Shown here in pieces: positions 29,482-38,621 of a DNA stretch of 64,000 nucleotides. Position 1 is the stretch's first letter; every line of letters starts with the position of its first letter. The notes under the pieces were generated by a model. It saw only the letters and a list, made by a program, of their open reading frames with translations, did not search any database and had not been told where the DNA came from. A program made the position numbers and the translations under genes. Where the stretch lies: assembly GCA_039105265.1 (NCBI GenBank), contig JAPFFF010000036.1, positions 1 to 64,000 on the forward strand, read 5' to 3'. This DNA comes from Tritrichomonas musculus. Taxonomy: Eukaryota > Parabasalia > Tritrichomonadida > Tritrichomonadidae.

Positions 29482-30046
29482 AGGAAATTTGTTCATTTTC
29501 GTTTTTAGGCTTTAATTTAAAAAGCAATTTTAAAAGCTTAGTATTAAAAATAAAAATTTTAATTTTTAATGAATCAAGAATAAATAAATTAAAAGTACTA
29601 TATAAATTGAAGTTGAAATCAGAAGAAAAAATGCTCACTTTTTCAAACTGTATTTTTTGCTTACATGAAAAAATAATGAATTCTTAGTATTTTTTAAAAT
29701 GCACACATGGTTTTTTATTCCTGATTCTAAAAAATTATTATTTTAAAAAAGATATTTAAATGGCAAATGCTTTTTGTAATCAATAAAAAAAATTATTTCA
29801 AAAAAATTGCGAAAATATGACAACTTTTTTGAAAATGTAATTCTTTTTGGCCAAAAAATTATTATCTGAAGAAACTCGATATAATTGAATTATTAGTGTT
29901 TTTTCTAATAAATACATTTAATGCAAAATATCGTTTGAATTTTAAAATTAAAAATAATTTTGATAAGTCTCTATTTAATATTAAATAAACAAGTAGAAAT
30001 ATTACTCAATTTATTGATTGTCTAAATAATATCAAACAAATGATGA
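29482..30046. other. Convergent intergenic spacer
   Basis: 565 bp of AT-rich DNA between the tail-to-tail rhamnosidase and chimera. No gene, repeat or terminator-like hairpin stands out. Confidence 0.55.
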
Positions 30047-32506
30047 TTATTCTAATGACTTTTGGAAATGAATCAATTCATCCAAGACATCGCCTGATTT
30101 CATTCTTGGATCGACATTCTTCAAGAAATACACATAAGTATCAAATATGTCATTAGCGTTCTTCATGCTGATCATCGCTGGCGAGTACCTCATGTGCAGG
30201 ACCAAGTCGTTCATGTCCTTCTTGTCGTTCATCTTCGAATAGCTCGTCACCTGCAGGACGGACCTCAGCATCTCCTCCTTCTGGCTGCACTGCAAGTAGA
30301 AGTCTTTGCACGGCGAGCTGACTTTCATCGGGCCGACATTCGAAACGTGCGAAACTGAGCAGTTGTCGCGCATGTAAGTGAAAGGGAAGAGATACTCCTT
30401 GTAGAACCAGTAGTTCTGCTTCAGCTGGTTGAAGCTGCTTCTGAACGACGCGTTTATCTCGCCAATCGTCATTTTCGGATTCGCGCCCGAAACGGACATC
30501 GTGAAGTCTGTGTACGCGTTGCCGAACGAGTTGCTGATTCGCTCCTTCGGAACGAGGCGCCGCAGGTCCATGCAGTTCTCAAGGCCGATGGGGCCGTATT
30601 TCCCGTTTTTCGCATTGATCGCCATGCACAGGCCAGTCCAGAGGAACTCGCTCATGTGGCTCAGCTTGTTCGTATCGCGGCTGTAGATGTGAGGAGAGAG
30701 ATCGGAGCACTTGATGTGCGCGCAGCATCTCTTTTGAAAGAGATTGTAAGAGTCTGGTAAGTTGACCTTCTCTTGGAGGTGCAGGTACGTCAGGTCCTTC
30801 TGCTTGTACGACGGGAGACGCTTCATGTATTTTTCTTTGTTTTGGAGGAATTCGTCGAATTCGTCTTTTAACAGATCTGTGCGGAGGTCTCGCGGAATCG
30901 GCGCCTTTTTCTCGAATAAGCCACTTTTGGATGGATCTTGGATGTTTTTGAGTAAATTGACAAAGTAACCGCCATCCGTAATTGAGTGGTTTGAATTGAC
31001 GACAATTCGGTGGTCATCTGCTGCGATCGATGCCAACGATGATTCAATATTTGGCGTGTAGGTGCTGTATACCCAATCACAGCAATCCGAAAGTGTCTTA
31101 AGTTTCGTTGGAATCCGGTGAACTGTGACTGATTCTGGATCTTTGCGATTATCATAAAACTTGGAACCATCTGATTTGATGTAAAGACCTGATATCGCGT
31201 TCTTCATCTTTTCAAGGATTGATGGCATGTGCTTAGGATGTTCCACTTCAAGTGCAAATTGAATGTAACAATTATGAATTTGGTTGACAAATTGAATGTT
31301 TCCATCTGATATGTAACGGAACTGTTCGAGTGCACTTCGAATGTTGTCTCTGAAGAAGTTTTCTTCTTGGAGGATTTCACCGTGCTCGACAATGATCTCG
31401 AAGCCCTTTGGTGCATGGATTTTCATCTCAATCCAACCTGTCATGTTTTGACCCATATCAATCACGGTCTCACCGGCTGGTGTCTTGATGATCTCCTTTG
31501 GCTTTAGGCGCTCCTTGACAACAACAGGAAGGGAGAATCGTGAAGTTAACTTTTCATGGAGTGGTTCGTTAACTTCGACACATTCGAGCCAGTCTTTCTC
31601 GTCGCAGTCATTGAGGTTCCAGTTCTTGATGATTAAGTTTGCGTCTTGGATTTCACCGTCGTAGATATTGTTGCAAAGGATGTGGCTCTTGTGGCACTTC
31701 CAAGTCTTGTCACTGTTGATCACTTCACTACTGCCATCTTCGTACGTTAAGTGGAGTTCAAGTAAAAGTTCATAACGATCAGTTGCATAGTCGACTGGGA
31801 TGCCTCTATAGTCGGTCTTCCTGCTGAAATCTGCAGATGGCTGGTCAAATCCAACACGACCTCGGGCCCAACCGTCACCAATCAAAACACCAATCGTATT
31901 CTTATCTGGTTGGAGAAGTTTCGTAACATCAAATGTCTGGTATTGAACCCAAAGCTTGTAGTTTGTGTTGAATGGAAGGAAATACTCATCTGTTGGCTTC
32001 TTTCCGTTGATGTAGAGTTCGTAAAGGCCAAAACCGGTGGAATATACGCGGGCTTCTTTAACCTTTTTGGAGTTTGGAATAACGAAGTTCTTGCGGACAT
32101 ATGGAGGCTCTGTTTTGCCTACTTTTTCTGTCGAAATCCATTTGGCCGTCCATGGTTCATTTAACTTAGATGTTTCGAAGAAACTGATTGGGGATTCGAT
32201 TTTTTCGTTCTTTTCTGTAGTTACTGTCACCTTCCAGTAGTATCGTGTCCTTGGCTTGAGAACTGTCTTGGTATCAAGTTTTGGATTATAATCGATTGAA
32301 TTAACTTCAGCTGAATCTCCAGAATCATGTATCAAGTGATCTTTTTTATTGACGTCACAAGCTGGATCTGTAGAAATTACAACTCTTGCCGACTTTTGGG
32401 ATTTTGATTCTGTTCCTTCAACAACCCAAGAAAATGAAAGCGAGTTTGTGTCATAACCAATGGGATTTTCAATCCCATTTAAGCGCATCTTACTGATTTT
32501 AGCCAT
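30047..32506 (-). CDS. Chimeric protein: rhamnosidase N-half fused to a condensation/acyltransferase-like domain
   Basis: 819 aa from the ATG at 32506. Residues 1-403 are the fibronectin-like and CBM67-like part of the GH78 rhamnosidase at 26734, without its catalytic barrel. From residue 404 the sequence changes abruptly, in frame, to a CoA-dependent acyltransferase or condensation-type fold: QIHNCYIQFALEVEHP at its start, NHSITDGG as the HxxxDG catalytic motif, and DLRRLVPKERISNSFGNAY. Trichomonads carry families of such condensation-domain proteins of about 430 aa. The 416-residue part is nearly full length. Its G+C content is high compared with nearby DNA. No frame disruption is visible. 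The chimera may keep glycan binding plus acyl transfer, or may simply use the borrowed promoter; both are inference. Confidence 0.85.
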   Translation of the reverse strand: MAKISKMRLNGIENPIGYDTNSLSFSWVVEGTESKSQKSARVVISTDPACDVNKKDHLIHDSGDSAEVNSIDYNPKLDTKTVLKPRTRYYWKVTVTTEKNEKIESPISFFETSKLNEPWTAKWISTEKVGKTEPPYVRKNFVIPNSKKVKEARVYSTGFGLYELYINGKKPTDEYFLPFNTNYKLWVQYQTFDVTKLLQPDKNTIGVLIGDGWARGRVGFDQPSADFSRKTDYRGIPVDYATDRYELLLELHLTYEDGSSEVINSDKTWKCHKSHILCNNIYDGEIQDANLIIKNWNLNDCDEKDWLECVEVNEPLHEKLTSRFSLPVVVKERLKPKEIIKTPAGETVIDMGQNMTGWIEMKIHAPKGFEIIVEHGEILQEENFFRDNIRSALEQFRYISDGNIQFVNQIHNCYIQFALEVEHPKHMPSILEKMKNAISGLYIKSDGSKFYDNRKDPESVTVHRIPTKLKTLSDCCDWVYSTYTPNIESSLASIAADDHRIVVNSNHSITDGGYFVNLLKNIQDPSKSGLFEKKAPIPRDLRTDLLKDEFDEFLQNKEKYMKRLPSYKQKDLTYLHLQEKVNLPDSYNLFQKRCCAHIKCSDLSPHIYSRDTNKLSHMSEFLWTGLCMAINAKNGKYGPIGLENCMDLRRLVPKERISNSFGNAYTDFTMSVSGANPKMTIGEINASFRSSFNQLKQNYWFYKEYLFPFTYMRDNCSVSHVSNVGPMKVSSPCKDFYLQCSQKEEMLRSVLQVTSYSKMNDKKDMNDLVLHMRYSPAMISMKNANDIFDTYVYFLKNVDPRMKSGDVLDELIHFQKSLE

Positions 32507-33007
32507 TTTAAGCAAACAAAAAAGTGAAATTAATTCCGATTTTTTGTTTTTTTTGATGTGAATAATTTCATTTAATTTTTTTTAATAAAAAGTTCCATTC
32601 ATTTTAAAATTGTGTTAATTTCTGAGATATTCTCACAATTTTTTATGAATATATTGAAATTAAAATAAAATGTATCTTCATACTTCTTTTATTTGTTTAT
32701 TAAAATTTTATTAAATTTATTAATCTATGTATGGTTAAAAACAATTGAATAGAAAAAGTTGGATTATTTTCAATTTATTTGTGAGGTATAAAGCACATTT
32801 TATTTTCTCTTTTTTATTCAATTTTTTGTTTACTTTTCAATTAAACCATATTCATTTTGAAATGAATTTATATAGAAAGATTGATTCAATATTCAATTTT
32901 TTCAGGGGATTTGAGAATTACATCCATTATTTATAAAACTTAAAATTTAGATGATTTTAAATGAAAATGAACTTTTTTCAGACACAATAAAAAGGCAAAT
33001 TATAAAT
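31298..33007 (-). repeat. Inverted duplication, right arm (left arm 26288-27942)
   Basis: Inverted copy of the rhamnosidase 5' region. It breaks at 31298, exactly where the chimera switches to the acyltransferase-like sequence. The homology continues through the promoter region outward to about 33007, with increasing divergence in non-coding DNA. Confidence 0.92.
32523..32527 (-). promoter_or_regulatory. Inr-like motif TCACT of the chimera
   Basis: On the minus strand this reads TCACT, with the putative +1 19 nt before the ATG at 32506, identical in spacing to the motif of the parent rhamnosidase at 26713. Confidence 0.5.
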
Positions 33008-33609
33008 ATTTTTATTGTATAAAATTTAATGATTAAAAGCTTAACTTTTTTTGATACTATTTGAATTCAACTTAAAGTGCCCCCAAAAAAATAAGGGTCT
33101 CATTCAATAAAATAGGGGTCGACGATCAAGTTAAGAAAAAATTGAATATTTTTTCAGAAAATATAATTTTAAGAAAAAAAATTTTTTTCAAATATTTTTT
33201 TCTCAAAATAAATTTTTATTATCGTTTTCCCTTGAAATTAATTATTTTTTGAATCGACCCCCCTTTATTTCTCTCACTTTATATTGAATATTAATCAACA
33301 TATTAGTATCATGCATTATATAGAAACCATAATTTGTAGGAAAAAATAAAAAGTTGGAGTTATTTTTCAACTATTATATTGATATAAATTATTTTAATTA
33401 TAAGATATAATAAAGAATTAAATTATATAATTTTTTTTAAATTTAAGAAAATGCAACAATATGAATACATAGATATAAGTTTGAAATACTTAAGGCATAT
33501 TATTTATATCGATATAAATAATATTTTAAAAATATTTTGATAATATCAAGAAGTTTTTATTTAATAAAATTCGGTTGCTTTTTATAGCCATATTATTTGC
33601 TATATAGAC

Positions 33610-33644
<35 letters not shown>

Positions 33645-34123
33645 GACATGTACATTAAATTAGAATTATCAATTAAAATAAACTGGATTTCAAAATTCGT
33701 ACAAGATTTTAAATATAACACATAACTTTTTAATCTCAATTTTTTTATCAATTTTGTAAACTTCACAAAAATGACAAAGTAAACTATAGAAAATGCTTTA
33801 CGAATTTTGCAAATTCTCAATTTTAATTTTAACTTATTGAAAAAGTTAATAAAATTATGAAAAATTATTTTATCTTTTTGTACTTGTTAGCTTTCTATAT
33901 TTTGTTCGAAGTGAATTTTCAGTTCGATTTTGTCCACAAAAATGTTAAAATGTTGATTTTATTGAATGTCCACAAAAAATGTTAAAATGTTACAATTTGA
34001 AAATATTGTAGAATTGAAGAAACATGGAAATTGAGGAAAAATATTGTGTCAGAGTTTTGAGGTCAATTGGATTTGACCTTGATTTTTCTTATTGTCATTT
34101 CCTCAGCCTTTTTTAGCGATACA
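33008..34123. other. AT-rich spacer with G/C runs and an AT microsatellite
   Basis: No gene. An imperfect inverted pair lies at 33107-33125 (AAATAGGGGTCGAC) and about 33248-33267 (TCGACCCCCCTTTATTT), around a T/A-rich core, possibly a small old MITE. A perfect (AT)n run of about 24 bases is at about 33617-33640. Confidence 0.5.
34095..34099 (+). promoter_or_regulatory. Inr-like motif TCATT
   Basis: Putative +1 is 27 nt before the ATG at 34124, the same distance and TGTCATTT context as in the DUF3447 paralogue at 23353-23382. Confidence 0.4.
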
Positions 34124-35227
34124 ATGTCAATTCGCGAATATCTTGAGCAAAAAAGAAATGTCCAAAGTATCATTCAAGAATTTTTGAATTACAATGAAAC
34201 TAAACCAGAACAATTATTCCAAATATCAAATAAATTTATCGATATACGAGAAATTTGTCACTTATTAATAGTAATAGCAAATTTTAAATATCATAACACC
34301 GATATTTACCAAAAAATTGAGCAAATTATTTTATATCTTAAAAATGATATTACATCTGCTTTTTCAAATGCAGATATCTATAACATTTTCCAAAATTGCA
34401 AACAAATTCTTCTTATTCTTTTTGCTAATGATATAATTACAATGGACAAAGCCACAATCAATATTATATTAAATACAAGTGACAAAAACGGCACATTACA
34501 TAAACATTTTTTTTATCCTGAAATCAAAGGTTTTTTAGCTGAAGATGAATCAGAAGAGATAAAAAAGCAGCTTTATATAATTGATCCAGACATATTCATC
34601 AATTTTAATGAAAAAAGACAAAAAGGCGAAAATGATTCAATTTTGTGTTCTTTGATTCGAGATGATTCAGTTAACAAGTTTGTATTATATACTACTGAAA
34701 CAAACATACTACTTTCAAGTAATATCACACCATCAATTTTTGAAACCAACTCCCTTTTATTGAAAAGAAAAAGCATTTCGTTAATTGAATACGCAGCATT
34801 TTACGGTTCAATAAAAATAATTCAATATTTGGAAAGAAAAGGAGTTGATTTAATACAATCAATGTGGATATATGCTATTCATTCAAATGATATTAGATTG
34901 ATTCATTTCTTTGAAGATCGACAATTTTTTCCAGATGAAAATATGATTTTTAAATTAATAAAAGAATCGATAAAATGTCACAATGATAATTTTTCTGATT
35001 ACTTTATAAATAATTATTTATGCTGTGATAATAATTTAATTCACGACCATGTCATTCAAGATTGTATGCATTATAATAACTATTTGTATCTACCAGACGA
35101 TTTTAAAACCAAATTACTGTTTTTTTATTCATGCAAATACAATTATCTTGATATTGTTAAAATTCTTTTAAATGACAAAAGCAATGATATTGATATTAAT
35201 GACACAATTGTTCCAAATTGTTTTTAG
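34124..35227 (+). CDS. DUF3447/ankyrin protein, N-terminal block
   Basis: 367 aa from the ATG at 34124; an in-frame TTG upstream would add a hydrophobic leader, but the ATG fits the paralogues. Family signatures are SIREYLEQKRNVQSIIQEF, GENDSILCSLIRDDSVNKFVLY and ETNSLLLKRKSISLIEYAAFYGS. The C-terminal ankyrin repeat (KYNYLDIVKILLNDKSNDIDIN) is followed by a short tail and stop. A BspA-type frame beginning with an ankyrin remnant starts 181 bp later on the same strand. The layout mirrors the minus-strand locus at 16927-14205. It is presumed to be a cytoplasmic interaction protein. Confidence 0.82.
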   Translation: MSIREYLEQKRNVQSIIQEFLNYNETKPEQLFQISNKFIDIREICHLLIVIANFKYHNTDIYQKIEQIILYLKNDITSAFSNADIYNIFQNCKQILLILFANDIITMDKATINIILNTSDKNGTLHKHFFYPEIKGFLAEDESEEIKKQLYIIDPDIFINFNEKRQKGENDSILCSLIRDDSVNKFVLYTTETNILLSSNITPSIFETNSLLLKRKSISLIEYAAFYGSIKIIQYLERKGVDLIQSMWIYAIHSNDIRLIHFFEDRQFFPDENMIFKLIKESIKCHNDNFSDYFINNYLCCDNNLIHDHVIQDCMHYNNYLYLPDDFKTKLLFFYSCKYNYLDIVKILLNDKSNDIDINDTIVPNCF

Positions 35228-35407
35228 TTTGATTATAAAAATCTTTTTTTGTTTTTATATTGAAAAAATTAAAAAAAAAAATTATCTTTTAAATGAAATT
35301 CAACATTAAAAAAAAATTTACGGAGTTTTTTTTTATAATTATTTTGAATAATATTTCATTTACAATTTTGTTTATGCAATTTTAAATTAATTTTTTATTA
35401 TTCGCCA

Positions 35408-37417
35408 TTGCATTTTGCTGCATCAGAAAATAGTTTAGAAACTATCAATTATTTTTTATCATTCCCAAACATTGACATAAATGAGAGTGCATTTGAAAAT
35501 TGCAAAAAATTGACACGAATAGATATCCCACCTACAATAAAAGAAATCAAAAGAAGAGCATTTGCAGGATGCATTTCACTTGCCCAAATAACAATTCCAA
35601 CATCAGTGACATCAATTCATAATGAGGCTTTTCATTCTTGTCATTCTTTAACTTATATATCAATTCCTTCATCAGTTAAAGAAATAGAAGATAGTGCTTT
35701 TAAAGATTGTAAGTCATTAAAAGAAATAAAGATTCCATCTGGTGTGACTAAAATTTCGAATTATTTATTTAATTGTTGTAATTCATTAATGAAAGTAACA
35801 TTTCAAAAGCCTTATTCCTTAACAACAATTGGTAAATACGCTTTTTGCGGATGCAAATCGTTAGTAGAAGTATTAATTCCTTCTTCTGTAACTTGTATTG
35901 ATGATAATGCATTCAGTAATTGTAATTCATTATCAAATGTTACTTTTGCAAAACATTCACAATTGACATCAATTGGATATCAAGTATTTTTTCTTTGTAA
36001 ATCATTAGATTATATAAAAATTCCTCCCAAAGTAGAAATAATTGGTGTTAGTGCATTTTGTTGCTGCAAAATGTCAAAAGATATATTAATTCCATCTTCA
36101 GTGAAAACAATTAAAGAATCTGCATTCAATGATATATCTGCACAAAAAGTATCGTTTGAACTTCCTTCTTCAACAACTCTCATTGGTACATCAGCATTTT
36201 GTTTTTCTAAATCGCTGAAAGAAATATTAATTCCATCTTCAGTAAAACAGATAAAATGGCAAGCTTTTGGATTTTGCGAATCATTAGAAAAAGTGTCATT
36301 TCAAATGCCTTCTTCTTTGATATCAATTGATGAACGAGCATTTTTTAATTGTTCAGCTTTAACAAAGATTATAATTCCATCAACGATTACAAAAATCTCT
36401 TGTGAAACATTCTTTGAATGCGAATCACTTGTTCAAGTTTCCATTCCTTCTTCTGTTGTTGCAATTGATGATTATGCTTTTTGGCATTGTTCTTCCCTAA
36501 AAGAAGTTATCTTTGTTTCGCCTTCATCATTAAAATCAATAGGCTGTAATTCATTTAAAAAATGCAAAGCACTCAAGAAAATATCAATACCACCATCAGT
36601 TGAGTGTATTAACAAATCGGCATTCTCTAAATGCTCATCATTAAAACAAGTAAAAATTCCTCCATCTGTGAAAACAATTGGTGAATTCGCTTTCTCTAAA
36701 TGTGACTCACTTTCAAAAGTTGTTTTTAAAGAACCTTCTTCATTGACATCAATTGAAGATAGTGTTTTTTGTGCGTGCTCATCGCTTACACAAATTACAA
36801 TACCTTCTTCTGTAACATCAATTGGAAAAGCTTCATTTCAGGATTGCTCTTCATTGACTGATGTAATTATTCCTCAATCCGTGCTTTCTCTTGGTGAAGT
36901 TTCTTTTTTATGCTGCTCATCAATAAAGGAAATAACAATCCCTTCTTCAGTCGTATCAATGGGAGATTCTGCCCTTGATCAATGTTCTTCATTATTGAAA
37001 ATATCCCTTCCATCTCAACTTACAACAATTAATGATGGTTTGCTATTTGGATGTGAATCGCTGAAAGAAGTGGTTATTCCTAATTCTGTAACAACCATTT
37101 GTGAAAGTTCTTTTGAGGATTGCTTTTCTTTGGAAAATGTAATAATTCCCAATTCTGTAACAATAATTAAAGAAAAGGCATTTTGTTGTTGTAAGTCATT
37201 AAAAGAAATAATTATTCCTGCATCTGTAACTTCAATTGAAAACAATGTGTTTTCTGATTGTTTATCGTTAGAAAAAGTAATAATACCTTCTTCTGTAAAT
37301 TCTCTTGGAAATAATGTATTTGAAGGTTGTAATTCAATTAAAGAAATTACAATTCCATCTTCTTTAATATCATCAACACTTACATTTTCATCCAATGTCA
37401 AAGTTAATATAATTTAA
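35408..37417 (+). CDS. Ankyrin tail plus BspA-like LRR protein
   Basis: A 669-codon open frame with no ATG in its first 120 codons. It starts inside an ankyrin repeat (LHFAASENSLETINYFLSFPNIDIN) and continues as about 27 BspA/TpLRR repeats (SLKEITIPSSVTSIG.AF..C). Some repeats carry insertions of the LEKVSFQMPSS type. There is no C-terminal membrane anchor. Lack of a start, plus the ankyrin beginning, means this is most likely the 3' part of the gene starting at 34124, joined either by an unrecognised intron or, before decay, directly. Used alone it would be a 5'-truncated pseudogene. Confidence 0.78.
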   Translation: MHFAASENSLETINYFLSFPNIDINESAFENCKKLTRIDIPPTIKEIKRRAFAGCISLAQITIPTSVTSIHNEAFHSCHSLTYISIPSSVKEIEDSAFKDCKSLKEIKIPSGVTKISNYLFNCCNSLMKVTFQKPYSLTTIGKYAFCGCKSLVEVLIPSSVTCIDDNAFSNCNSLSNVTFAKHSQLTSIGYQVFFLCKSLDYIKIPPKVEIIGVSAFCCCKMSKDILIPSSVKTIKESAFNDISAQKVSFELPSSTTLIGTSAFCFSKSLKEILIPSSVKQIKWQAFGFCESLEKVSFQMPSSLISIDERAFFNCSALTKIIIPSTITKISCETFFECESLVQVSIPSSVVAIDDYAFWHCSSLKEVIFVSPSSLKSIGCNSFKKCKALKKISIPPSVECINKSAFSKCSSLKQVKIPPSVKTIGEFAFSKCDSLSKVVFKEPSSLTSIEDSVFCACSSLTQITIPSSVTSIGKASFQDCSSLTDVIIPQSVLSLGEVSFLCCSSIKEITIPSSVVSMGDSALDQCSSLLKISLPSQLTTINDGLLFGCESLKEVVIPNSVTTICESSFEDCFSLENVIIPNSVTIIKEKAFCCCKSLKEIIIPASVTSIENNVFSDCLSLEKVIIPSSVNSLGNNVFEGCNSIKEITIPSSLISSTLTFSSNVKVNII

Positions 37418-38621
37418 AAAATTATGAAATAGTAAGCATAGGCTTCTTCTATTATTTTCTTTATTTTTTTTGTAAATTGTCAATCTAACTTTTAAAAACA
37501 AATAAAGAACAAAAGTTATGTTTATATTCAAGTTTTTAATTTTAATCTAAATCCTGAAGCTTGGGTTGACACATTTTTCCATTATCTTTACATTATATTA
37601 TTAATTTTAAATATTTTAAAATCGCAAATACCAATTATAAAAAAAGATAAATCTGCTTGAGATCTCGAGATCTCCGTAATTGATATCAAGTTTACATTTT
37701 TTATATCACATTTCATGTCTGATATCATGATAATCGATAATCTCAATGTCAGATTTTTAAACTGATAATTAGGGAATTTAAATTGGTTCATATGTATTAA
37801 ATTTATAGTTGTACATGGTCATATTTTCTAGACCAATGGACAAAAAGTTGGTCAAAAGTAAAAAAAAGTTTTGGGGGCTCCGACCCCAAACCCCCAGTAT
37901 TTATTTAAAACGTCCTAAATAAAAAGCATTTCCAATCAGTTGTCTTATTATAAGAAAAAAAAAATATTTAATATATAAATATGATCTCACAAATTTCTGC
38001 AAAAATATGGAATAAACTATAAAGTACTATGATTTTGGTAAAATATTATGATTATATTGAAAATACTCTGCTTTTTTTAAAAAAATATTTAGATATTATC
38101 AATATTTTTTTTTAATAAAAGAAATAAAAAGTAAAAGGAAATCAGTATTTAAAAAAAATGGAAAAAATTGAAATTCAAATTGTTATAAAAATAAATCTTT
38201 TTTATTTACCAAAAATTTTTTGACCATGGGCAGGTCTTTGACCTTCTCATAACCAAAATAAATCCCTTAAAATTCACTTAAAAAGTAACGAAATCTACTC
38301 AATTTTCAATACTGCATCCCAAATCAAAAAAAGCTGTACTTTGACCATAGTCAAAATTTTATTTTTTATTGAATTTTTCAATGTATTAAATAAAAAACTC
38401 ACAAATCGGTCTTGACCTTCTCAATTCCCAAAATATTGTGAGTATTTTATATTAATAATTTTTCAAATCTTTGAATATTTTAAAAAAAAATTGAATAAAA
38501 ATATAGAAAATAATTCTATTTTAAAATTGAATATGAAAATAAAATAATTCAATTTTATTTTAAAATTGAAGAAGAAAAAAAAAATATTTGAATGATATTT
38601 TTCCAAGGGCATTCTAATTCA
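37418..38621. other. Spacer with repeated GGTCTTGACC motifs and a GC hairpin
   Basis: No gene. A hairpin with arms TTTGGGG (about 37871-37876) and CCCCAAA (37884-37890) stands out in AT-rich DNA. GGTCTTTGACCTTCTCA-type sequence occurs near 38244 and again near 38408, about 165 bp apart. These may be remains of a transposon, but no terminal repeats could be set. Confidence 0.4.

Noticed and set aside
33100-33270. Possible small MITE with GGGGTCGAC/TCGACCCCCC ends
   Set aside because: The arms match imperfectly and no target duplication is visible. Too weak to list as an element.
35228-35407. Canonical spliceosomal intron between the DUF3447 and LRR frames
   Set aside because: I could not find the trichomonad 5' splice consensus or the ACTAACACACAG-type 3' motif at the edges, so I did not annotate an intron.
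37015-37401. 128-codon open frame antisense to the BspA gene
   Set aside because: It is the complement of LRR repeats whose codon use leaves the opposite strand open, with repetitive sequence and no independent motif.
37860-37900. GC hairpin TTTGGGG/CCCCAAA as a terminator or transposon end
   Set aside because: It is short and isolated, with no matching terminal repeat or gene end nearby. Noted in the spacer entry only.
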